Source of the DNA: an uncultured Oscillospiraceae bacterium
GTDB taxonomy: Bacteria; Bacillota; Clostridia; Oscillospirales; Oscillospiraceae
DNA: 59,301 nucleotides
Assembly (NCBI GenBank): GCA_947589545.1
Contig: CANQBA010000019.1
Location: 1-59,301, forward strand
Direction of reading: 5' to 3'
In this document: positions 16,696 to 22,756 of the stretch, piece after piece
How the letters are laid out: every line of letters starts with the position of its first letter
Numbering within the stretch: position 1 is the first letter of the stretch
The notes under the pieces: generated by a model
What the model was told of the DNA's origin: nothing
What the model saw: only the letters and a program-made list of their open reading frames with translations
Databases searched by the model: none
Program-made: the position numbers and the translations under genes

Positions 16696-17118
16696 ATGAC
16701 AACCATCAATTTGCGGGAGTTTTACCCGTGGTACATAGAGGATCAGTTTATCGAGGTCACTGACGAAGTGGCCGAGGAGCTCCGGGCCGGTAGACGGGCC
16801 GAGGCCGCTCACCAGCGCCGTGTCACCCGGAACAAGGCGCAGTATTCCCTTGACTGTGACGACGGGATCGAATATTCCGCCTGTCTGCACGAACCCACGC
16901 CCCAGGAGCTTTTGGAGCGGATGGAGCTGTTTTACCACCTGTGGAACGCGCTGAATACCTTGCCGGAAGTGCAGGGCCGCCGGGTGGATGCCCATTTTAT
17001 GCTTGGCATGACCTACCGGGAGATTGCCCGCGCCGAGGGCGTGGATTGGAGCTCCGTCCGCGAGTCCGTCCGGGTGGGACTGACGGCCATGCGGAAATAT
17101 TTGAAGGAAAATTTCTGA
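16696..17118 (+). CDS. Sigma-70 region-4-like ICE protein
   Basis: A 140-aa protein: MTTINLREFYPWYIEDQFIEVTDEVAEEL, a basic linker, DDGIEYSACLHEPTPQELLERMELFYHLWNAL, then LPEVQGRRVDAHFMLGMTYREIARAEGVDWSSVRESVRVGLTAMRKYL, which is a sigma region 4-type helix-turn-helix. Such small sigma-like proteins sit near the integrase of Tn916- and Tn1549-like elements and are thought to help transcribe excision or transfer genes. ATG 16696 has GGAGG upstream. Confidence 0.85.
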   Translation: MTTINLREFYPWYIEDQFIEVTDEVAEELRAGRRAEAAHQRRVTRNKAQYSLDCDDGIEYSACLHEPTPQELLERMELFYHLWNALNTLPEVQGRRVDAHFMLGMTYREIARAEGVDWSSVRESVRVGLTAMRKYLKENF

Positions 17119-17271
17119 TTGCTCCCCCTCAAAACGCATATATCTGACCTTGGTATATGAGAGGAGTTGTTCTCCCTCAATCAACCGGGGAGCGCCACGC
17201 CGTTATTTGCTGTCTTATGACGGGTCAACACGGGAGCGTGGCGCTCCCCACCTATAAAGGAGGTCTGCAAT

Positions 17272-17472
17272 ATGAGTCTGACGCAGGAATTGGCCGCCCA
17301 ACTCACTGAGGCATGGAGCGATGGGGCCTGTCGGGGCTATGTTATTTCCGCGATGCAGCGGTGCGGTTTTTCGTCCAGGGAGATCCGCCGTGTGATGGCG
17401 GCCCTCACTGATGACTTTGACTGCTACACCATCCCGGAGGCCAAGGCCATCTTCGAGCGGAGCCCCTACTGA
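17272..17472 (+). CDS. Small conserved ICE protein
   Basis: A 66-aa protein with AAAGGAGG before ATG 17272. MSLTQELAAQLTEAWSDGACRGYVISAMQRCGFSSREIRRVMAALTDDFDCYTIPEAK suggests three to four helices. No membrane segment or catalytic motif. It lies with the sigma-like protein and the next small gene upstream of the recombinase, a typical excision-control neighbourhood. Function unknown. Confidence 0.7.
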   Translation: MSLTQELAAQLTEAWSDGACRGYVISAMQRCGFSSREIRRVMAALTDDFDCYTIPEAKAIFERSPY

Positions 17473-17495
17473 CAACGAGACACTTTGTCCCAAAG
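17473..17495. repeat. ICE palindrome copy 11 (GAGACA variant)
   Basis: CAACGAGACA-CTT-TGTCCCAAAG, starts directly after the stop of the 66-aa gene. Confidence 0.85.
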
Positions 17496-17583
17496 GCCAA
17501 AATACTTTGATGGAGTAAGCCGCATTTCTCCCAAACGGACTATGGGAGGAGAAGCCGATCCGACTGTTCCGAGGAGGTTTCTC

Positions 17584-17802
17584 ATGCCAAAGACAAAACG
17601 TGATGCCGTCTTTTCCATTGACGGCTACGAAGTTTCCGCTACTTTTGCCAATGCCGGTGATCCGGCAGCCATCACTCATGTAAAGCAAATTCTACTCTCG
17701 GCTTTTGTTGCCAGCACCCCTGGCCCCCGGCCCAAAGACATCCTTGCAATATCCCCCGGACAGAGGGATAATATATGTGGGGGTAAACCTCATGTACCTT
17801 GA
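17584..17802 (+). CDS. Small conserved ICE protein before the recombinase
   Basis: A 72-aa product from ATG 17584 behind GAGGAGG. MPKTKRDAVFSIDGYEVSATFANAGDPAAITHVKQILLSAF is a small alpha/beta sequence often found just before serine recombinases in clostridial elements. The frame could be read further upstream, but the Shine-Dalgarno site decides the start. The C-terminal part (SPGQRDNICGGKPHVP) is the usual ending. Function unknown. Confidence 0.7.
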   Translation: MPKTKRDAVFSIDGYEVSATFANAGDPAAITHVKQILLSAFVASTPGPRPKDILAISPGQRDNICGGKPHVP

Positions 17803-17873
17803 AAATTGCATATCTCCTGTGTATTGAAACGCCCTTCTCAAAACAAATCATTTTGAAAGGACGGGTCAATACA

Positions 17874-19478
17874 ATGGAAAACCGAGTTTATTGTCTTTAC
17901 AGAGTGTCCACCGACAAGCAGGTGGATTACAACGATAAAAGCCAGGCCGACATTCCTATGCAGCGTAAAGCCTGTCACCGCTTCGCGGAGGAAAAGGGCT
18001 GGACGATCATTCACGAAGAACAGGAGGACGGTGTGTCCGGCCATAAGGTACGCGCTGAAAACCGCGATAAGCTCCAGATCATCAAGGAGCACGCCAAACA
18101 GGGCAAGTTTGATATTCTGCTGGTGTTCATGTTTGACCGCATCGGACGTATCGCGGACGAAACGCCTTTTGTGGTGGAATGGTTTGTGAAGAACGGCGTC
18201 CGGGTCTGGAGTACCCAAGAGGGGGAGCAGCGGTTTGACAATCACACCGACAAGCTCACCAACTACATCCGTTTCTGGCAAGCCGACGGTGAGAGCGAAA
18301 AAACCTCTATCCGCACAAAAACCGCCCTCGGTCAGATCGTCGAGGACGGCGGCTTTAAGGGTGGGATTGCTCCCTATGGATACGACCTTGTAAAAAGCGG
18401 GCGCTTGAACAAGCGCAAGCATGAGCTTTACGAGCTGGCCCTCAACGAAACGGAGGCCGCCGTAGTGCGGATTATTTTTGAAAAGTATGTGCGGGAGGGC
18501 TACGGGGCCCAGCGGATCGCAACCTATCTGAACAATCAGGGCTACCGGGCCAGAACGGGCAAGAAATGGCACCACGCCACGATCCGGGGGATCATTTGCA
18601 ACCTCACATATACCGGCGTACTGCGGAGCGGAGAAAGCCGCTCCCAGGTGCTGCCCCACTTACAAATCATTTCCCCGGAGCTGTTTGAAGCCGCCCAGCA
18701 TATCCGCACCAACCGGGCCAACGCCTCCGAGCAGGAGCGCACCGTTCCCCGCAACATAGGGGGCCAGTCCCTCCTGTCCGGCAACGTCTTTTGCGGGCAT
18801 TGTGGCTCCCGGCTCAACCTCACCACCAGCGGCAAAGCGTACCCCTGCAAGGAAGATCCAAATCGGATCGTCAAACGCATCCGCTATATCTGCTATGGCA
18901 AAACACGCAAGCAGGCCGAGTGCGACGGCCAGACGGGGTACACAGCCCACGTTCTTGACGGTATCATTGATAAAATCGTGCGCCAGATTTTTGAGCGCAT
19001 GAAGTCCATCCCCAAGGAAGAAATCGTCAATGTCCGATACCGCGAAAAGATGGAGGAACGGAAAGGGCTGCTCCGCACCGTCAAGGCTGAACACGCAAAG
19101 GCCGCCGCCGAGCTGGATATGCTAAAGGCCGAAGTCATCAAGGCCCTGCGCGGGGAAAGCGCCTTTTCAAAGGAGCTGCTGGGCTCAATGGTGGGGGAGG
19201 CTGAGACAAAGTGTCTCGAAGTTCAGAAGCAGCTTGAGGAGGCCCAGGCCGCCTATGACGAAGGACAGGCGGTGATGGCGTCACTGAACGCCCAATACGA
19301 CGACATCATTTCTTGGGCTGATATGTACGACGCGGCCAGCCTTGCGGCAAAGAAAATGATCGTCAACTGCCTGATCAAGCGGGTGGAAGTCTACCGGGGC
19401 TATAAGCTGCACATTGATTTCAATATCGACTTTGAGCAGTTCAGTTTCGGAACGGACATCGTTACGATTGCCGCATAA
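17874..19478 (+). CDS. Large serine recombinase (ICE integrase)
   Basis: The 534-aa protein has a resolvase domain with catalytic Ser in YRVSTDKQ (residue ~12), the FDRIGR segment, a recombinase domain (YGAQRIATYLNNQGYRARTGKKWHHATIRGIICNLTYTG), a zinc ribbon (CGHCGSRLNL ... CYGKTRKQAECDGQ) and a C-terminal coiled coil, all in normal order. AAAGGA precedes ATG 17874. It cuts and rejoins the ICE at its attachment sites and needs no tRNA homology. Its stop lies 7 bp before the terminator of the adjacent tRNA gene, so the ICE-chromosome junction is close. A palindrome variant (19199-19221) lies within its coding sequence. Confidence 0.93.
   Translation: MENRVYCLYRVSTDKQVDYNDKSQADIPMQRKACHRFAEEKGWTIIHEEQEDGVSGHKVRAENRDKLQIIKEHAKQGKFDILLVFMFDRIGRIADETPFVVEWFVKNGVRVWSTQEGEQRFDNHTDKLTNYIRFWQADGESEKTSIRTKTALGQIVEDGGFKGGIAPYGYDLVKSGRLNKRKHELYELALNETEAAVVRIIFEKYVREGYGAQRIATYLNNQGYRARTGKKWHHATIRGIICNLTYTGVLRSGESRSQVLPHLQIISPELFEAAQHIRTNRANASEQERTVPRNIGGQSLLSGNVFCGHCGSRLNLTTSGKAYPCKEDPNRIVKRIRYICYGKTRKQAECDGQTGYTAHVLDGIIDKIVRQIFERMKSIPKEEIVNVRYREKMEERKGLLRTVKAEHAKAAAELDMLKAEVIKALRGESAFSKELLGSMVGEAETKCLEVQKQLEEAQAAYDEGQAVMASLNAQYDDIISWADMYDAASLAAKKMIVNCLIKRVEVYRGYKLHIDFNIDFEQFSFGTDIVTIAA
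19199..19221. repeat. ICE palindrome copy 12 (GAGACA/TGTCTC variant)
   Basis: GGCTGAGACA-AAG-TGTCTCGAAG, within the recombinase coding sequence. Confidence 0.8.
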
Positions 19479-19509
19479 AACAAAACCTCGCTCCTTTGCA
19501 GGAGCGAGG
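19477..19509 (-). terminator. Terminator of the tRNA-Ala gene
   Basis: Read on the minus strand: CCTCGCTCCT, GCAA, AGGAGCGAGG, then TTTTGTTTT. A perfect 10-bp stem with a T run, 21 bp beyond the tRNA 3' end. It abuts the recombinase stop codon from the other side. Confidence 0.9.
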
Positions 19510-19529
19510 AAAACCACTTTTCCTAAAGA

Positions 19530-19605
<76 letters not shown>

Positions 19606-19665
19606 AGATGGGAAAAGTGGATTTATTCGATTTTTGGACGGGGGCTGTTACACGCTTGTGCTGGG

Positions 19666-19687
19666 CTCCCAGCTGAGCTACGCCCCC
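19666..19687 (-). pseudogene. Remnant of a second tRNA-Ala (5' 22 nt)
   Basis: On the minus strand GGGGGCGTAGCTCAGCTGGGAG matches the acceptor strand and D arm of tRNA-Ala. After GGGAG the match stops and no anticodon or T arm follows. It is a truncated copy about 60 bp upstream of the intact tRNA, likely a scar of recombination at this tRNA locus. Confidence 0.7.
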
Positions 19688-19768
19688 GGAGCGCTGTTGC
19701 ACTCAACAGTGTGATAGATAATACCACAGTTCTGAAAAAATGTCAACATCTTTTTTCTCTTTTTCTAA

Positions 19769-19781
19769 AAAAAATTCTCTT
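19769..19781 (+). repeat. Left attachment-site repeat (attL core)
   Basis: AAAAAATTCTCTT, identical to 28651-28663, followed by GGCGGATTGTAAAA. Confidence 0.7.
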
Positions 19782-19871
19782 GGCGGATTGTAAAATGAAT
19801 TTGGACAGGCTGATCACCGATCCGCCTGTTACTTTTATATATGGGGCAATGCCCCGGAAGGGAGTCCGTGA

Positions 19872-20162
19872 ATGGACAAGAATACCACTTTTGAGGTCGA
19901 TACGAGCTTTACCGGGTACGTCTTTGTTGGCGGGCAGTACGGTAAGTTCAAGGCTCAGAGCGGGGACATGGTGGAGTATTGCAACATGTTTGTCCTCTGC
20001 CAGCCCGCCGATGCGTCAGAGAATCATCATCCCTTTGGTCTCAAGGCGGACAAGCTGAAGTGTACGTCCCCCGCGGCCTGGGAGGGTCTTCAGCCTGGTG
20101 ACCGGCTGCGCGTCTTCTTTGACAAGTACGGTCGTGTCCAGACCGTGGACATCGATGAGTGA
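19872..20162 (+). CDS. Small beta-rich phage protein, probable ssDNA-binding protein
   Basis: The 96-aa protein (TTFEVDTSFTGYVFVGGQYGKFKAQSGDMVEYCNMFVLCQPADAS ... AAWEGLQPGDRLRVFFDKYGRVQTVDIDE) alternates short strands as in OB-fold proteins. It is the first gene of the rightward replication module, before a DUF3846 gene and the Rep initiator, where inoviruses encode the ssDNA-binding protein that coats phage DNA. GGAAGGGAG lies before ATG 19872. The role is inferred from size, predicted fold and position; there is no direct family motif. Confidence 0.55.
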   Translation: MDKNTTFEVDTSFTGYVFVGGQYGKFKAQSGDMVEYCNMFVLCQPADASENHHPFGLKADKLKCTSPAAWEGLQPGDRLRVFFDKYGRVQTVDIDE

Positions 20163-20506
20163 TGACGGTTCTCATCATTCCTCCCAACGGTGAGCCGTAC
20201 GCCGGTGAAGTCGGCGAGGATGTGGCAGATCTTCAGGATCTTGTTGGCGGGTACATTGAGACTGTTGTCCCGATGATGCTTCCCAGACAGTTCAGGCTTG
20301 TTGTCAATGACGCTTTCCTGCTGGATCGTCTTCCGTTCAATGAGTTCGCATCGTTCCTCTACGGCGTCCTATACCACGGCCAGGTCATTCTCGGTAATTG
20401 TGTTGTCCTGCGCGAGGGCATCAACAAATACGGCGAGGGTGATCTTGTCGGCCTGACTGATAACGACGTCAAGGCCATTCTTAACCTCTATCGTTCCTTT
20501 CATTAG
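20162..20506 (+). CDS. DUF3846-like protein
   Basis: The 114-aa protein from ATG 20162 overlaps the previous stop (TGATG); a GTG three bases earlier is also open. TVLIIPPNGEPYAGEVGEDVADLQDLVGGYIETVVP matches the DUF3846 pattern (V..I.PG..PY..EI...L..LQ..VGGYIE.V.P), ending with LTDNDVKAIL. DUF3846 proteins occur on phages, plasmids and ICEs of Firmicutes; function unknown. Coupled with the gene before it. Confidence 0.75.
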   Translation: MTVLIIPPNGEPYAGEVGEDVADLQDLVGGYIETVVPMMLPRQFRLVVNDAFLLDRLPFNEFASFLYGVLYHGQVILGNCVVLREGINKYGEGDLVGLTDNDVKAILNLYRSFH

Positions 20507-20524
20507 GTTTCCTCTTTATCCCAG

Positions 20525-20576
20525 CCCTCCGGGGTAGCTCCCCGGAGGGTGCACCCCTTCACTAACAGGGGTGCAC
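20525..20576 (+). promoter_or_regulatory. Twin perfect hairpins just before rep (candidate origin or control site)
   Basis: CCCTCCGGGG (20525-20534) pairs with CCCCGGAGGG (20540-20549). GTGCACCCCT (20549-20558) pairs with AGGGGTGCAC (20567-20576). Two adjoining 10-bp stems, no T run, ending 30 bp before the rep start. They may be a double-strand origin nicked by Rep or an RNA element limiting Rep synthesis. Confidence 0.5.
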
Positions 20577-20606
20577 TATCTACAATCAAACTTTAGGGGT
20601 GCTCTT

Positions 20607-21629
20607 ATGGAAAGCAACATTGATGAAAATGTCATACTCTTCGACTGGTTATCATTCACCAGCAAGAAACATTCTCCCGAAGAGCTTATCAAGGCTCTCG
20701 GCCTGTCTCACTGCAATTTTACGCTCTGTGATAAGGGCGTAAACGGATATAAATCGCGTCTCTACTACGACCATATTTCCGTCTGCTACGACGGCGGAAA
20801 TGAAAAAAACGGCGGCATGGGCGTTAATGTCTTCATGTCCGGTCAAGGCTGCCGTGTCTTTGAATCTATGTCTACTCTGAAAAACCCGTGGGTCGATCTC
20901 TTCCACTTCATCTTCTCCAATGATCTGAATATTGCGCGTCTGGATGTGGCCTATGACGATCATTCAGGCGTTTTGGATATAAAGCGCGTCTGCTCGGATG
21001 TGTACAATCACCTCTACATAAGCCCCTTCAGGACGCACGAGGTTACATCCTCCTACCGTCACAACATTGAGGGTCTGTCCGCCGTCATCGGCTCTATGAA
21101 AAGTATGCTGCTGGTGCGTATTTACGACAAGGCCGCCGAGCGCGGTTACACGGACGGCCGGCACTGGGTGCGTGTGGAAATGCAGATGCGCGACGCCCGC
21201 GCCAACGCCTTTGCTCATGCCATGTTTGAGGAGGATACCTCGATCGGCGAGGTTTTCGCCGGTGTGCTGCTCAACTACCTCCGTTTTGTCGAACCGGACG
21301 AGACGGACAGCAATAAATCCCGCTGGATTACGACGGATTATTGGTATGAGGTCATTGGCGATGTCAGCCGTATACGGCTCTTTACCGCCCCCGGCATGGA
21401 GTATAACGAAGAGGCCTGCGCCAACTATGTCTTTAACCACATGGGCAACGCTGTCGCCGCCTGTATGGAGATGTTCGGCCCTGTTGGCTTTTCTCAGCGT
21501 CTCCGTGAGCGCAGCTGCGCACCAAATCCCAAGTACCTGCGCATAGTAGAGAAGCACAAAGCCGAGGAATCCTGGCGTAAGGTTATGGCGCTGAAGGCGA
21601 AGTTTCCGGATCTTGTAGAGGTTGCGTAA
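20607..21629 (+). CDS. Rep_trans-type rolling-circle replication initiator
   Basis: The 340-aa protein from ATG 20607 (AGGGGTG upstream) has the initiator motifs FDWLSFTSK, GYKSRLYYDHISVCYDGG, GMGVNVFMSGQGCRVFE, IARLDVAYDDHSG (metal/catalytic region), the YDKAAERG and WVRVEMQMRDARANAFAHAM segments. This is the Rep_trans family found in inoviruses (RstA-like), pT181-type plasmids and Tn916. It nicks the double-strand origin and starts rolling-circle synthesis of single-stranded phage DNA. Its stop codon TAA is part of the left arm of boundary element A. Confidence 0.9.
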   Translation: MESNIDENVILFDWLSFTSKKHSPEELIKALGLSHCNFTLCDKGVNGYKSRLYYDHISVCYDGGNEKNGGMGVNVFMSGQGCRVFESMSTLKNPWVDLFHFIFSNDLNIARLDVAYDDHSGVLDIKRVCSDVYNHLYISPFRTHEVTSSYRHNIEGLSAVIGSMKSMLLVRIYDKAAERGYTDGRHWVRVEMQMRDARANAFAHAMFEEDTSIGEVFAGVLLNYLRFVEPDETDSNKSRWITTDYWYEVIGDVSRIRLFTAPGMEYNEEACANYVFNHMGNAVAACMEMFGPVGFSQRLRERSCAPNPKYLRIVEKHKAEESWRKVMALKAKFPDLVEVA

Positions 21630-21688
21630 CACACACCATGTTCAGCTCCGGAGCTGATCCGGAGCTCTGACGCGTGATTTTGTGTTAC
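21626..21688. repeat. Module-boundary element A (63 bp)
   Basis: Left arm GTAACACA (21626-21633) overlaps the rep stop; right arm TGTGTTAC (21681-21688) abuts the AAAGGAG ribosome site of the next gene. Between them AGCTCCGGA (21644-21652) and TCCGGAGCT (21658-21666) form a 9-bp inner stem. Confidence 0.8.
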
Positions 21689-21702
21689 AAAGGAGTTTAA
21701 TT

Positions 21703-21912
21703 ATGTTTCTTGATTATACTGAACTTTCAAAAGTTCTTGTCCGTGCTATATCGATTGCACTTTGCGGTTTTTTTAAACACATTGCTTGTGATGTTAATTC
21801 TTGTAATCAGAATTGTGACACCTGCCCTCTTGGTGAAGGTTCCTGTACTGTCTGCATTCATGTAGATACTCCGGATTGCCCTTATCATGTAACTCGTAAG
21901 GAAATGCTATGA
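21703..21912 (+). CDS. Small Cys-rich phage protein
   Basis: A 69-aa protein from ATG 21703 behind AAAGGAG. It has an N-terminal hydrophobic helix (LSKVLVRAISIALCGFF) and then nine cysteines in CDVNSCNQNCDTCPLGEGSCTVCIHVDTPDCPYH. The Cys knot could bind a metal or be disulphide-linked outside the cell. It is the first gene of the adsorption module, co-oriented and overlapping the next gene by 4 bp (ATGA). I know no family for it. Confidence 0.6.
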   Translation: MFLDYTELSKVLVRAISIALCGFFKHIACDVNSCNQNCDTCPLGEGSCTVCIHVDTPDCPYHVTRKEML

Positions 21913-22130
21913 AACGTATTCTTAAGATCATCTGTGCCGCCGTTTTTGCCTCGGTGATGGATCTGGCAACAATCGTACTTATCCTGCTGGGCCTCAAGGC
22001 CCTGGTTGATACCGGCGTCTTCATCCTCCAGCTGCTGGCGGCGCTGGTGCTGTTCCTGCTGGCCGTGGCCGTTATTGCAGGTGCGGTGATTCTGCTGGTC
22101 TGGCTGCTGAGGCATAAGAAAAAGCCGTGA
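21909..22130 (+). CDS. Small phage protein with two membrane helices
   Basis: A 73-aa protein with hydrophobic spans at ~8-30 and ~40-66 (LLAALVLFLLAVAVIAGAVILLVWLL), ending RHKKKP. The basic tail predicts a cytoplasmic C-terminus. Size and charge pattern fit a minor coat or assembly membrane protein of an inovirus. It follows the Cys-rich gene with a stop/start overlap. Exact role unknown. Confidence 0.6.
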   Translation: MKRILKIICAAVFASVMDLATIVLILLGLKALVDTGVFILQLLAALVLFLLAVAVIAGAVILLVWLLRHKKKP

Positions 22131-22308
22131 GGGTGTCACGGCTTATGTGCTTATATGGTCTTGTGTCTTTTGAAGATGTGTATACCCCCTGCTATCAGGC
22201 TCAAGTAACCTGGTATCGCTATTAATGGGTGGTTCAATGATAGAATCTCAAATCCCCATTTGATTACGCTTCTGATAATTTGAGATATGTTTGAAAGGAT
22301 TTCTACAT

Positions 22309-22464
22309 ATGTCATTTTTTGATACCTTCTCTTTTGTTGATGATCCTCAATTCATACTGGCCGTGATTTCTGCCGGAGTTTTCCTTCGCTTCGGTGCCTG
22401 TCTTGCTGACTGGATCATCGGTTCATTTTCCTGGCTCCTCCGCTTCCTCCGCAAAAAGCCTTGA
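22309..22464 (+). CDS. Very small phage membrane protein
   Basis: A 51-aa frame from ATG 22309 (GAAAGGAT upstream) to TGA 22462-22464: MSFFDTFSFVDDPQFILAVISAGVFLRFGACLADWIIGSF... ending FLRKKP. Acidic N-terminus, central helix, basic C-terminus is the charge plan of inovirus coat proteins. It could be a minor capsid protein. The 178 bp before it (22131-22308) hold no gene. Confidence 0.55.
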   Translation: MSFFDTFSFVDDPQFILAVISAGVFLRFGACLADWIIGSFSWLLRFLRKKP

Positions 22465-22484
22465 GCGGTCACGGCTTCGTCTCA

Positions 22485-22730
22485 TTATTTTATCCCATGC
22501 TCCCGCTTGTACCGGTCATACTCCATCTGTGTTATGAAGTGCTGGGGTTTCTGCGGTTCTGATTCGGCCTGTTTGGCGGCTTCTTCAGCGGCTTTCTCTG
22601 TCTCCCACTTTTTACGCATGCGCTTTTCGTAGGGTGTTAAATGTCCGTGTTTCCTGTCTATTTTCACAGCTACGTACACCAGGCCAAAAGCTAATAGGCC
22701 GGTAAGTAATTCTATAAGCCAATTTTCCAT
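22485..22730 (-). CDS. Single-helix membrane protein on the opposite strand
   Basis: The 81-aa protein starts ENWLIELLTGLLAFGLVYVAVKIDRKHG (one membrane helix), followed by a charged helix (YEKRMRKKWETEKAAEEAAKQAESE) and ends MEYDRYKREHGIK. It lies between the small coat-like gene and the pIII-like gene but is read leftward, unlike all neighbouring phage structural genes. AGGAGAAGAGAGA precedes its start on the minus strand. Unknown; possibly an immunity or superinfection-exclusion protein expressed from the prophage. Confidence 0.5.
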   Translation of the reverse strand: MENWLIELLTGLLAFGLVYVAVKIDRKHGHLTPYEKRMRKKWETEKAAEEAAKQAESEPQKPQHFITQMEYDRYKREHGIK

Positions 22731-22756
22731 TCTCTCTTCTCCTTGGTGGTGATATT

